DNA of 64,000 nt from Galerina marginata (GCA_023014335.1 JAECYW010000004.1:62001-126000), one strand, 5' to 3'. Counted from the first letter of the stretch, positions 34,226-46,450 are shown. Notes: generated by a model not told the origin, from the sequence alone. A program made the numbers and translations.

Positions 34226-35147
34226 AGCCTTATGAACCTTCATCTGAAGAAGACTTCAACCACATTCAACCCTCCACCGAAAATTGGTTCTTGAATAGAG
34301 TCGAATGCCGAGACAACCGTCATCAGGATTCCGATTCCGTCTTCCTTTCCACATTGTCTCTGTGCTCAGCCGTCGGGCCTGTCCCGCCAATCTTTCACAA
34401 GCAGAGCGTGGACGACTGCCTCGTGCTCCCTGCCTCGAGTACTTCAATACCGTACCTTCGTGTATGCTGCGTTGGTCAACGAGTTATATTGGAGTAATAC
34501 GTCTTTTAATAATGCACTTTGTCGTCGACAATGACTCGACATTCCATTTTGCTGGCATCGATGTCATTTCTGTCAGTATTTGTCCATCTCCAAGTACTCA
34601 GACCGGCTCATTATGTAATTCTCGCCATCGCCAGCCCACCTCACCCCTCACTTCAATGCTTAGATCACCGAGATGTTCCTCGGTTCTTGCTTCAACCGTC
34701 CTAATGTTACACCTAACATTGGTTTCGCCCTACCTTGACCGCACCAGAAAACGAACCTGTCCTTTTGTATACACCACGCACCAATGTCATGTCTAGAGTA
34801 CGCATGAACTTGCCACTTACCCAAGATCAAGTCTTTTTAATTGCTTTTAAAGCCTTTTTGAAAGACAAAAGGAAAGAAGAAAGCAAGACAAACCGTTTCG
34901 TCCGCGGATTCCGTTGAGCCCGTTTTGATGCGGTGAGATAATCTGATTGATGTCTTGGAGTTGGTAACCGCGCATTTCGCCCTCGATAACTAGGGATGAA
35001 TAAGTCGGTACAGTTCAATGAAGTAACTGGAATTTTAAGTCGATGGACAGCAATGATTCCAACAGATTTATAACAGGCTAATATATGTGCTTATGCATAT
35101 CGTCAGCAATGCACCTCACCTGGACGTCGACGTATGCTGCCCATGCG
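34226..35147. other. No gene seen
   Basis: A 163-codon plus-strand frame (34305-34796) lacks motifs and overlaps others. This is the 3' intergenic region of the regulator gene that ends at 35148. Confidence 0.4.
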
Positions 35148-38100
35148 TCAGCTCGCTAAGTTGGAAATGTAGGCATTCCAATCGTCCAGCCTACACAAAG
35201 CGGAGAAGAGGAAGGGTTGATTAGTCCATGTCCAAAAATCCAAAATAGAACCAAACGACGTTAAAGGTCCAGGACCTGTATAAAGAAGCAAAGGGGAAGA
35301 GAACGCACTCGAATCCACTAGGCGCATTCGACCACATTGTAATCGTATCGCTATCCCAAACATCACGCATCTCATCCACAACCGCGCCTTCATTTCCTTG
35401 CTGCTGTTGCTGTTGATGGTCGATATCTACCGCCGGTACCCCCTGGCGTTCTTGATTTCCCCCATTTCTGCTCAGATCCATCCCCATTCCCAGGTACGGC
35501 TCCTCCAACCATATCGACGGCGGCTGCACTGTCGACGCCTCGGCTTCCGCATATAACGAGCCCTGTTGTACATACCCCAGCGTCTTAGCCATATTATCAA
35601 ACATCGCCAATGAAGCAGTGTCCATCCCAAAGTCCTGCCCCACTGCCATCGAGCCGAACCCACTCGACGACGATGGCGACATGGTGTAATCGGGGCCGGA
35701 ACGAGAATTTTGGACGTCGGGAAATATCGTCGAAGCGCCTCCTCCATTCCAATTCCCATTTGGCGTGTCGATAACGGCACCAGCACTCGTTCCAAGCGGC
35801 TGAGAAGGCGACGGCGCGTTCCCGTCGCTACTCCCGCCTGTCAAATGCCAATTGTTCGAGTGCCGCTGCTGGGACTGCCCGAGCGGCGACGACGAAAATG
35901 TGGAAGCCTGTGCAGAGAACGTAACTCCCTGACGCAATGGTAGCCTGCCCAGCTCGTTACTATACATCGGCAGGGAAAAGGTCTCCGCGTCTGACATGGA
36001 TGTCGATGCAGGTGTGGGCGGTTCTGAGTCGGGCTGATGCTGGTGCTTCTGTGTTTGTGATTGAGCCTGCGACTGAGAATGGGAGAGAGAGGCGTGCAAT
36101 ACAACTCTTGACTTGTCCTTTGCCCTCTTCGAGCCCGCAATTCTCCTCGGCCCAGTATGAGTCAAACCCAATAATGGCATCTTTCTAGTCGCAGATATCG
36201 GTGTCTCCGATTCCTGTTCGCGCTTGTTCGCACTCCCTGGCGGACCAAGCGGCTGGGGGAGAGGCAGATCACCTACTGAGGCGAGCTCAAATAACATATC
36301 CCTACATACACCAGCCAAAAAAACAGAAGCAACGAATAAGAAATAAAAGACGGAAAAGGGGCGAAAATAAATTCAAACGCACCAATATTGGCCAGCGGAA
36401 TGCCATTGGTGCTCAGAGACGCTTAGCGCTTGCATGCACTTGTGCACGTCCCCCATCTCCTTATTCAGGTTCGTCATGAGCTCCGAGGGTTTCCCACCCC
36501 ACATACTGAGCAGTAATACAATACCAGACGTGAATATGGCCATCTGTTTACCCCACAAAAAATTATGAGCCAGTGAGCCGGGTAAGCTTCAAAACGATAA
36601 AAGCGCCAAAAGCGCCTCGAAAAAGGAAGGAAAAGAAAATATACACATACCTGTACGTGAGATAAAGCAGCAACCCCAGGATTTCTCCGTCTCTGGATAT
36701 CAATAACACGACTACACGACCTCGCCGCGTTCGTGCATATAGCTAAAGAAGGTAAGGACAGGGGGGATGGCTTGGAGAGCGAGGGGATAAATGGACGGTG
36801 GACGAGAATCTGGATGTGGTAGTACTGCGCATAGAGCATGACAGATTGGTTGAAAAAGTTGAGGTCTTTGCGGTCTGGCTCCCAGCGTACTAAGAGGAGG
36901 AGAGGAGTTCATGCTAGGCTTAAAAGAAAGAAGCGTGGATCAAGACGTACGATGATCAGGCACCGAATCGACCCATTTGTTTAACGCAGAGTCCAACTCG
37001 GCCACGATATGTTGTTCCCACTGATGCCCCACGAATCCTAACAAAATTTTTGACTTGTTGATCGAGTACTGCGCAAAAGAAAATTCCGGATTCGACCCCT
37101 GGCCCAAGAACGAGAAAAAGAACAAGGCGACGTACGATAGTCCTCAACGAAAACGCCAAAATCTGGTGTAGCTTGATAAAGAGAATGAAAGCAGTGATCG
37201 AGGAAGGCTTATTAGGTGGCTGCTTGAATCGCTTCGCTGGGTCGTTGTTATCCCAATATTCGTCGTCGCAGTCCACAGGTAGGTCTAGGTCAAAGCTGTG
37301 ACAAGACAGATATCAGTAAGGATGAGATAAGAAAGAAAGAGGAAAGGAAAAAAAAAAAGTACTCCTCGTCATGAGTAGCACAAGGTCGGCCCGAAGATGA
37401 GCTGACCGCTCTGTCCATGCACACGAGAACCCTAATATAGCAGATCAGATACAAACCTGGCAAGGAGGAAATAGAGAAATGGAGGGAAGAAAATGGAAGT
37501 ACCAAAAAGCCCGTTTCCAAAGCTCATCCTCGGGCGTAAGCATATGGTTATTCAGCTTCCTCCGGTGCGCTCCAACTTCCTGCGCGAGCCGGATCCCATT
37601 TCCCACCAAGGTCCAACACGACTGCGGCACAGATGAGCCCTGTAGAAAATGCACAGAAAGCTATCTCAACGATTCGCAGAGTTATGGTAAGTTAAAATAA
37701 CGACAAGAAAGTTAAAAGGCATACGCATAACCGCTGCAGATCATACAGCGTCGGCGGCGTCAACAACGACATTTGCGTAATTTGCACCTGGTTAAACCAC
37801 TTCCATCCAGACGAATGGAAGCTCTCCACCCCGTCGAGCCGCACCCGTGGGTCCCTCGAGTACCTAGCGCCAACAGCGCATACGAGGAGAAACACGTGCG
37901 CGAATCTTTGATTGGTATAGTGCAACCCCTCCTCAATGGATTTCTGGAACGAGGGCTTGTGCAGGAGGGGTAGGTAGAGGTTGACGCTGCTGAAGTAGAG
38001 TTCGATGCAAGACTCAGCGAGGTCGGATTCGGAAAGACGAGTGTGGGAGCGGGAGTCGAGTCAAGGCCATTTTCCCACTGGATGGAAAAGGAGTATAAGA

Positions 38101-38671
38101 GAGATAAACTTATCTAATAGCAAAAAAAGACGCAGTGGGAGAGTAGAGTAAGAAAGCGAAAAAGGAACGAGGCGCGCACCGGTCGACTCGTCCAAAACTC
38201 CGCCCTCCGATACTTCAACTTGTGGTTAGTCGGATGCACATGGGATGCTAACGTGCGGTTATAGTACTCCTTCTTCAGCTCGAGCGCCGTATGTACGAGC
38301 ATTGCGCCACTTGACTTTCCAGAGAATCGGTATGTCTGTTGGTCAAGTTGCAGGCGCTCAATGCTGTCAGCCAGCAGGAGAGCCGTTTCATCGTCATCCT
38401 CGGTCATGTCGCGCGAGGTCTCGGCGTCGCGGTTCATGTCGCGGATAGCGGGGGTGACAGCGTCGAATGTCGATGTGGACCCCGGCATCTGAGGGTATTT
38501 TTGTTCCGCGGACCTGTTGTCGATTGAATTGTTGAGTTCTTCGTATAGCGATTCGTCTGGAAGAAGCTGCAGTAGACATGAGAGAGAGACGAATGACAAG
38601 AGACAGCGGAACGTACCTGCCGTAGAAGTTTATCCTGCCTCTCCAGCCGATCTTCAAGATGTCCTACATAT
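35148..38671 (-). pseudogene. Fungal-specific (Zn2Cys6-class) transcription factor, DNA-binding exon missing and one frame break
   Basis: Exons by phase: 38617-38671, 38180-38566, 37725-38077, 37503-37660, 37363-37431, 37136-37295, 36951-37068, 36651-36889, 36383-36543, 35309-36301 and 35148-35190. The first encodes the dimerisation coil that normally follows the zinc cluster (YVGHLEDRLERQDKLLRQ). The fungal_trans middle domain follows: LYLPLLHKPSF, VCAVGARYSRDPRV, FLQGSSVPQSCWTLVG, GIRLAQEVGAHRR, ITAFILFIKLHQILAFSLRT and YHIQILVHRPFIP. The C-terminal exon is Ser/Gln-rich with a QQQQQQ run, and the end reads DDWNAYISNLAS, both typical. No Zn2Cys6 cluster (CxxC..C) exists upstream; a NACHT segment occupies its place. 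Exon 37725-38077 is one base short: the frame of TPAPTLVFP must shift to reach SESDLAESCIELYF near 38030. It resembles XlnR-type regulators in layout; targets are unknown. Confidence 0.75.
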
Positions 38672-38719
38672 CTTCAGTACTCCCTTGAGCAAAACTTCGG
38701 TGTCACGAGTAAAAAAAGC

Positions 38720-39568
38720 TCACCTTTTCAGAGGCCCATCTGCGATGTAGGGATTTTCAAGAGATAATCGAGATGATAATCGATTAAGATCGCCTGAGGT
38801 GCTAAATTCATGCAGAATGTGGTGTTCTGGACGACTTGCTACAAGCACTGCCAGCGGGATGGGAAGGCCTTTGACAATGCGACATATGACTTGCAAGATT
38901 GTGGATTGCTTGTTTGATTCGGAGCATTCATCCAGCCCATCGATAATAATTATTCGAGGAAATGGACACTCGTCGAAAGATGGATTGTCACGACGCACGG
39001 AAAGGATCGGAGATACAATCAAGGCCTGAGCTTGATCCCATAGCGAAAGAGAAAAGATCAGTGGGTTTTTCTCAACGGCCTCTTCGATATACTGGCGTGT
39101 TTCAGGAATGTTTATGGCGAGCTGGTATGCGATTGTAGCAATGAAGTGGTTGGAGCTATTCCGACCGGGGGCTGATCGGAGGAAGAAAAAGCTAGCGAGA
39201 AGAAGCCGTTGCTCAAAGAGGATTTGGGCGATCGTTCGTAGGATTGACGATTTTCCTGATCCGGGTGGTCCATTGAGCCACACGATGGGATGTTTATAGG
39301 TGACTGCCGCTGCCCACGCCTCGAGGCTCTCAAGGATTGCGACTCGAGTTCCTGGCTGGCATTTAGGTTGGTCGGATACTTCCGCAGAATTATGCAATGC
39401 GCCTGCAGCGACCTGTTTCCCAAGTTTCTCGAAGCCTGGTTGGACCAACGAAGAGTGCGGTTAGATCAAGATTCAAAGGGCGACGCTGTGAGCACCTTGG
39501 TTTGACGAATGGTTATGCACCATAGTGGAGGTACCTCCCGTGATAACGATATTGCTGTTGGTATACAT
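38720..39568 (-). CDS. NACHT NTPase segment (STAND/NLR-type), truncated; possibly 5' half of a chimera
   Basis: Exon 1 (39496-39568) encodes MYTNSNIVITGGTSTMVHNH and joins through a 60-bp intron to exon 2 (38724-39435). The N-terminal leader and FEKLGKQVAAGALHNSAE are typical of basidiomycete NACHT proteins. The Walker A motif GPPGSGKSS lies at about residues 80-88 and the Walker B motif IIIIDGLDEC at about 186-195; the sensor-like VASRPEHHI follows. The NACHT module stops at RLSLENPYIAD, before its usual helical half, and no WD40 or ankyrin part follows. Read unspliced it ends at TGA 38720-38722. A good donor (AAAAG|GTGAGC) lies just before this stop. Splicing from it to an acceptor at 38672 keeps the frame into the regulator's coil (GPLKR then YVGHLEDRL). 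Such proteins sense non-self and oligomerise on ATP binding; this one could hydrolyse ATP but lacks a standard sensor. Confidence 0.75.
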
Positions 39569-40211
39569 CTAAAGGGAAAGAGCGAGGTTGACGTATCTTT
39601 AGGTACTGATGTCGGCACCTCACTCCTATTCATGAAAACAATGTTGGATTGTTGGAGGGAAGAACGGAGTTGGAACGGAGACGTGATAGGCGTTGTTTGT
39701 TTGTGTTTGGCAACCAGGACGGAATCAGGGGAAACCATCCTCAAATGTCAAGAACTTGGGCTTCCTTTCCGTACATACTTGCAGTGCGCGTAAATTTGTA
39801 ACTACACTGCCAGTGAACTTAAGATAACTAGTCGTCGACGTCCGAATTTTTAATATCAATTACCGGTGAGTCCCAACTTTTGGGTTCGTCTGCACCCACC
39901 CAATCGAACAGCAGTAGTGATAAGTGATGTAGACGACTATATTTCTGTCTGTATTTATATTGAGGATATATAAGCTGCAATATCCTACACTTGACGAGGA
40001 GATTCCGTTGACACGATTACATTGTGGCGATGACTACGAACGGGGATTTCCGTGATGCGTTGCCCAGGCGCTAATCATCTCAGATGGGCGCTTTCAGGTT
40101 CTCGAGTGCTGGAGATTAATTAAATACAATAAAAGACACACTAGAGCACCTGGCGTAGCTTGTTTAAGGTACTAAACAGTACTTAATCCATAACAGAACC
40201 ACACGCTTTCG
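39569..40211. other. No gene seen
   Basis: This is the promoter side of the NACHT gene and the 3' side of the peroxidase pseudogene. A 94-codon plus-strand frame (39509-39793) is the antisense of the NACHT leader. Confidence 0.4.
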
Positions 40212-42426
40212 TCAATGATCAAGGGAGCAAACCAACGAGACGAAAATGCCCATAAGGGCTGGATATATGGATAGTGGCGGAAGCAACGAGAGCACAGCCG
40301 AAGACGGCAAGCGCGTCGTAGGGGCTGGGGCAGCTGACAACGAAGTCGTCGTTATATTGCTTATGAGCGACCGTTGATCAGATGAGAGAAGCTCCTCTAC
40401 GCCGACCATGCCAAACGCCGGGAGGTAGTCGACGGAAAAGGAAACATCACCAACTACAACCTCCATATCCACTGTAAGCACAGAACCAGTTGTGTTGACC
40501 TGACCGCTGTAATAGTCATATTCCTTCGACAAGAAATTCCGGTGGTATTATGTTTGAGATCAACAGTCGAGTTGAAGATAGCTCCGCTTTCTTGAAAGGT
40601 ATAATCGAGACCATGAATTTGAGCACGAGTAACATTGCTCCCACTCCGAATCTACACATAAAAAGTGATCAAAAAAAATCCTCATCACAAGGACGGGCTT
40701 ACTGACTCCCACCACGAAGTCGAAGGACTGATCAAATCCATTCGGGCCCGCTTTCCCGATACCATGGCTGAGTAAAGGCACATATATAATTTCGTCCTGT
40801 TGAAACACATACCCTTGCCCTTCGTTGTCGTGGATGACCGGAGCCTGATCCATCGCCATCATCGACCTGGAACCAGAACCTCGACACAGACTTGTTGGCC
40901 GAGATTGGAACAGTAAAATGGTAAAAGTTGAAGGTGATATTTTGGGACTCGGTCAAAGGAGATGTTGAAGGGATAAAATCTCCTCCTTGAGACGAAGCGA
41001 CATTGGTTATCTTTGCACAATCCTTGAATTCGCCACGTTTATCACACCAGAGTAGTTTTACTTGTCGATTTCCGGAAGGTGCAACGTTAGTTGAGTGCGA
41101 GAGCTGGCAAATAGCGTATGAATAAATAAATAAGGAAAGTATTGAAGTCTTACTCGTAACAGAGTAAAAAAGATAAGTTGTGACTTAACCACTGTGATTT
41201 GGGCGTTCCAGACTTTGACCGGAAGTAGTTGGATTTCTTCCGTCAGTGTTACATCTGAAGGCACAGTATTTAACATCTTCGCTAGCAACGTGGTGCACGT
41301 TTGGAAGTATGAACTCTCCGAATTTAGACTAGACAGGAAAAGAATTAAGGTTATGGAGTGCTCCCGCATAAGCCTATGATCAACTTACCTGTTCATCGTT
41401 ACATTTCGGTCGCTGCCAAATATACGGAGGTCTGATGCGAATGAGGTATTCGCGGACCCGGATCAATGGATTCTTTGTCGACGAGTTTAGATATTCGCTA
41501 ATTCTAATTTCATCAACGTCAGGTATTAGAATACCTAAACACGAGGATGGATTAGACATACATGGCATGATCGTATTTAGTCGGTGGAGTCGAATGTCGA
41601 AATATTCAATCCAGTTGGGTCCAAAATAATGGAAGGAAAATCGGCACTCCTTACACCGCCAAGGGTATGCCCGCACGCGACGAGGCCAATCATTTCGGTA
41701 GGGGTGAATCCTTGCAGTCGAAAGCTCTCCGTATGAGAAGCTAGATCCTGCTGGGGTTCTGGGACGCCTGTGCGTCCCGGGCCTGTTGCATCTATTCGCC
41801 CACCTCGGTAGGGAATAGAAGGGCCACCGCAAGAAGCGACACCCCATACCGCACCCATTGCGATGATATCGGCGTCTGAGCTTGGAAATGAGGTGGGAAG
41901 CTTTCAGCCGAATATCAATGCAGACTCACGGGATATATATTTACTTGACGAGTTTCGGAAATCAGCCGCAGAATTAGTCAATGCAGCACCAATGTTCTAG
42001 CCAGAGATTGTTAGTTATGAATCATGTGGACAAGGTCGGCGCACCTCTGGTCGGGTGAGCTCGTACAGTATTGAACCATCTAGGCCCCCATGATCCATCC
42101 GTGACTATTGTGTGTCGCCGCGTCATGGTACGCCTGATATCATATTGTTATTTGTAGTATGGTTTTAGGTAGGACAGAAAATATACCATGCGAAGCCATT
42201 CTGCAGCAACTGTTGATGGGTGACGTCCCGAGGCAGGAGTGGTTCTATGCACACAACCAGTAGTGATGAAGGAGATAAGGTTGCCATTGACATCAGTTCC
42301 CTCATAAAGAAACTTTTCGAGAGCATCGTATTGTGGTGAAGGCCATGTATAGGCCAATGCAGCCGTCAGGACAGAAGACAGGATAATGAAAGAACCAAAA
42401 CCATCGTTCCCGGATGGGATGATCAA
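40212..42426 (-). pseudogene. Secreted heme peroxidase (plant/fungal class II-like superfamily), broken
   Basis: Exons at 42187-42426, 42045-42133, 41945-41996, 41590-41875 and further pieces to 40212 rebuild most of a peroxidase. Landmarks are a hydrophobic leader ending ALAYTWPSPQ, the distal site LRMAYHDAATH, GGLDGSILYELTRPEN, WGVASCGGPSIPYRGGR, and the proximal heme ligand VACGHTLGG. Later parts read YLNSSTKNPL, LNTVPSDVTLT and DEIIYVPLLSHG, ending in a Ser/Thr-rich hydrophobic tail that could be a GPI signal. Frame breaks are needed at about 42085 (a run of five G, one short), 41585, 41420, 40860 and 40520. The leader also has no ATG: the frame begins at TTG. So many breaks in one gene, while neighbours are clean, mark a true pseudogene. 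The family oxidises small substrates with H2O2; the exact clade is not assignable by eye. Confidence 0.8.
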
Positions 42427-44227
42427 GGTGGGGAGAAAGCTTAAGATGAGATTCGTGATCGAGTCATCAACTAATTATAAATCGTAAATCATTGTGCAGT
42501 GGAATTCCTATAAAAAGGGTCTGTCTGGTTCCCGGCAAAAAGCCGGGTTTCCAAAGCCGCCCACCTTGATGGCGGTTTCCAAGCCCGTTCGGCTTTCGAA
42601 ATGGTGTTTTTTTGACAGGCGGTTTCCAAAGCCCGGCTTTGGCGTATTCGTCGCTTAAATTTCTGCCCACGCCGGACACCCTTTCCCCTATGTATGAACC
42701 CTCTGAATCTGCTGACATTAGGTAGGAAGTGCTCGTACCAAACCGCCTCCCCTTACCTGTTTTCCGCCTACCTGCTCCGTTTTTCCCCATTTCAACCACT
42801 TTTTCCTCACACCGTACTGCCACGGCCCATAATATTGTTCTGTTGGTTCCGGGACCCACTACAGGATCAAGTATTTTTCTCCATTCAAGACAAGCGAGAC
42901 GTTGGCGTCAATGGTGGGATTTGCCGCTCTACCCCCTCGCGTCTTCAAGTCGCCAACTCACCCAACACCAACACAAACCCCGTACTAGACGCAGTTTTTC
43001 GTCTAAATGGGATACCATGGCGCACATTGTTACAATTGTTACAATATGACATCTATCCTAGCTCACAGGAAGCTAAGGTTACCCTTGTTAACCAATTCCA
43101 CAGTCCGGATCGGACGGAGGAGAAGAGGATCACACCAGGACCGTGTACGAAAGTCGAATCACGTCTCAGTTCCGTTTCGCCGTTTTCTATCGCTACGCGA
43201 GCATAAGTTGGTTTCCTCGTCGACGAGTCATTGATTCCTCCAAACTCCTTCCCAACCTCCTCCCAACTTAGCTAAATTCTCTCTCCACGGTCTTACCGGA
43301 GGCGTTAGCGGTCAGTTTAACTTTTACCATATCTTATAAGCTTGTGTGTGTTTGCAATCAAGTTCTAGCAGTTATGAAGTAAACATTGAACACAGTAAAT
43401 ATTTAAATACTTGAGTACATGCACGACACCTGTAAGTAAGTCAATGTTAACAATAAGTGTTAGGGGGATAAAATGCATGTAAATTCGGTGGCCTGTCTAT
43501 TACAAGAGGTCCTGTATTTATAATATATAGTGAGGGTCGAATCATGCTGCGTCGAGGGAACACAGCTATCGGTGGCCTATATAGGTGAGTAGTGCTGCGC
43601 GTCTATCGTGAGCGCTTGTATTGTAACTTAGATCGCAGTCCTCGGAATAACCCGTGATGCTCATCAAACATGAAAGTGCGTCTCCCGGGCCTCTCGCATA
43701 GACTGAGAGTTCTGGAGGCTTTCTTTTAATTTAAATGTTTTCTAAGTTTAACAAATACATGGCACATGTAGTTACTGAACTAGTTCGTATAATCTGAGAA
43801 ATTATTGAGAGGGAAAACCCGATTTTACTCGAGTATTTTATTCACAAACTTTCAGATGGTCACAGATGCGCTTTATATGGGATACAATACTGTTATACTA
43901 CGTATTTGCCGAGATTTATATAATGTTGGTTGCTTGAGGCAGAGCTGTGATACAATCAGCAATGTCGTGCCTGAGAGTTTAGTCGTATTTGGGGAGCAAA
44001 ATTTATCTACAAGAGTCGTCCACGTCGATGAAGAGGTCTTTCGAGTAAGATCAACAAAATTTCTAATCCCAAGGTTCCGCCTATTCGACTATTTTCCGTG
44101 TTAGGGCATCTTAGCTTGAATTTCAGTAAGCTTACGTCGCAAAAAGCTTTTATTCGCATACACAAATCATACTGATAGGCACTTCACCATCCACGCCCGA
44201 CCAATATCCTCAAACTCGAGCTCGAGC
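42427..44227. other. No gene; hairpin-rich patch at 42535-42650
   Basis: The patch holds CCGGCAAAAAGCCGG (a small hairpin) and three related GGTTTCCAAAGCC-type units in both orientations. A 170-codon plus-strand frame (42694-43206) has no motif and I do not call it. The remaining sequence to 44227 shows nothing supportable. Confidence 0.45.
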
Positions 44228-46009
44228 TCAAGGCGTCATATACCGCGCATACCCAGGCGGCAGAACATCCGTCAGCCCCATCGCCCATGCGCTCTGCTCA
44301 TGATCCCGCAACCACACCATCTCCCTCTGCATATCCTCCAACACCCTCCTCCTCTCCTCCTCCTCCTCCCTGCCCTCCCAATCCCAATCCCCATCGCCCA
44401 CACCACGCCCCTCCTCCTCCTCCGAGCTCGAGGCGATCCCGCCATACGCCTCTCCGTGCCCGTGCCCAGAATCCGACGCAATCCCGCCATACGCCTCCCG
44501 GGAAGTGCGCTGCGCCTCCTGCTTCTGCTCCTGCTCCTGCTGCGCTCCGACCTCGTCGATCTGGCCTTGCAGCATCTTGATGCGGTCCGCGAGCTGTTTC
44601 TGCCGGCGTGTGCGTAGAGGGGCGGGGGAGACGGGCGAGCGGGGGGTGATCACTGTTGTTATGGTGCGTGTGGCGGAGGCGGAGGCGGCGCGGAAGGCTT
44701 TGGCTGATACCGTGGTGGTGGTGGAAGGGCGTGGGCCTTTGGGAGATGGCACGATGTGGCCTGAGCCGAGTGGGCGAGGCATGGGGCTGGCGATCCCTCG
44801 TTCGACGTCCAGGCGGGTTGGATCGTATTCCTGTCCGTGGCCAGTGGAGGTGGTCGGTTGGGTGTCATCTGAGGCATGCGATTCGGATGTGGGAGGTCCT
44901 GGTACCCCTAAAGAAGGCATGTCCCGCCGCGGCTGCACCATCAAGTCCCTATGGAAGGTCAACCGTCGTTTGGCGGTTCTGCGACGTCGAGCGAGCATGA
45001 CGAAGAGAATGGCGAGGAGGGCGAGGAGGAGCAGGCCGCCGATGACGCCGCCCACGATGGCGGGGGTGTTCCTATTGCGGGCGAGCTTGGTGAGTCCGCG
45101 CGGAGTCCTGGGGAAATGTTAGATATGTGTGGTAAATGGGTGAGTAGAGGAAAAGAGAAGAGACGCACTTGGGTATGGAAGACGCGCTTGGGTGGGAGGG
45201 GTCGGAAGTGCTGTAGGAGCCAAAAGCTCAGAATCGAAAGTATGGAGAGGGTAAAACAGAAGATTACTTACTGAGGTGGGGTCGAGGTCGGGGTATTTAG
45301 TGATGCTGACGACGATGAGGTATTAGGAACTGAGGTTTTGGGTCTAAAAAGTATAGTTCAGTCTTATCCTCCTCGCGCTGGTGAAGAGGTACGTACGGTG
45401 TTGCGCTAGAAGCTGGAGTTACTACGGATGCGGATGCCGACGCCGAAGTTGAAGCTGGGACTGAAGCAGTGTCTAGTCCAATCGCCGATATCTGTTTGCT
45501 TGTACCAACGACAGTGGTTCGCGGACATCTAGGTTTTGGAAGTAAGTGCGTAAAAAGGAAGGAGGTAAAGGGAATCGCTCACCCTGTTACTGCTCTCAGG
45601 GTGTACTGCCTGGATAACAAAAACCAGTCAGAAAGGACGTTCAGAAATATGGAATGGAAGCAGTATGACGCACCCTTGAGCTGGAAATGTAACCGAAGCA
45701 GTCCCATAATCATCCTCTTCACCCATCTCGACGTTCGCGAGCGCCAGTCCAACGTCTGCATTCCCTTGCACGAAATGGAGGTCAAATGTCATGGTGTCGG
45801 GATCCGTATCGTCTCGGGTCCAGAGGACGAGCGTAGGTGTACCGACGAGCGTTTGTGGCTGAAGCGTAATCCCGAGCGACGCGACATATGAAAAAAGAAC
45901 CGAAAGGTTCAGAAAACTGAAGGAGGAGCACAAAAACAGATAGTTGGTTCTCGAAAGGATGGCAGATATGTAAATCGGATGATATCACTCACAAAAGGAG
46001 GCACTTCAT
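44228..46009 (-). CDS. Single-pass membrane protein with Kre9/Knh1-like ectodomain
   Basis: Seven exons fit in phase (45993-46009, 45674-45916, 45583-45609, 45397-45528, 45272-45343, 45169-45210, 44228-45107), giving 470 residues. The first exon is only 17 nt. The order is a signal peptide (MKCLLFFLNLSVLF), a beta-sandwich ectodomain of the Kre9/Knh1-like type (GTPTLVLWTRDDTDPDT, DVGLALANVEM, FPAQGQYTLRAV), a Ser/Thr-rich stalk (about 115-175), one membrane helix (AIVGGVIGGLLLLALLAILF, about 194-216) and an arginine stop-transfer run. A long cytoplasmic tail of about 250 residues has two AYGGIAS repeats and an acidic EEEEGRG patch. Many such proteins occur in agaricomycetes. The ectodomain family is linked to cell-wall glucan assembly in yeast; a sensor or wall-anchor role here is inferred. 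Confidence 0.85.
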
Positions 46010-46239
46010 CACTCCTGCACCAGGCTGGAGAATGACGATGTGAACGTGCGAGACGCCAACCGACAGCCGCACCAGGCGTTGAAGGTGTTTTTGCGAGCGT
46101 CAAACGACCCCAGCGTCCTGCGTTGGTGGTCGTAGTGAGAGGGTGGTCCGCCAGCGCTCAACGTTTCGTGTTCGGTCCAGGTTCATCGGAGATCGGAAAA
46201 CTGTGGTCTGATGGTTGTCAGCTGATGATGGCGGGTCCG

Positions 46240-46450
46240 TCCAAGCATAGCCACGAAGAGGATCGGCGGAGGACGTTCTGGAGGAGTGGGTCCGTTGACG
46301 AGACGAATGATTAGCGGACTGTTTTGGTGGTTGAGAAGGAGTAGCAGCCGTAGATCGACAGCACGTTGCAAAGGAAGTTCTGTAGCCGGCGGCAAACGCT
46401 ACGGCGGCCCGCCATCATGATCAACCGTCAGCCTACCAAACAGTCGCCAT
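46240..46450 (+). repeat. Dispersed repeat, uninterrupted partner of 31541-32230
   Basis: It shares GAAGAGGATCGGC, GGGTCCGTTGACGAG and GCCGGCGGCAAACG..GCCCGCCATC, in order, with the two flanks of the 31636-32148 element. It lies in the 5' region of the receptor-like gene, between it and the divergent 46790 gene. No coding potential is visible. Confidence 0.5.

Noticed and set aside
34305..34796. 163-codon plus-strand open frame after A/B copy 6
   Set aside because: No recognisable motif, three overlapping frames of similar length, no promoter.
42694..43206. 170-codon plus-strand open frame
   Set aside because: No domain, signal peptide or codon pattern; overlaps a 130-codon frame on the other strand and the hairpin-rich patch.
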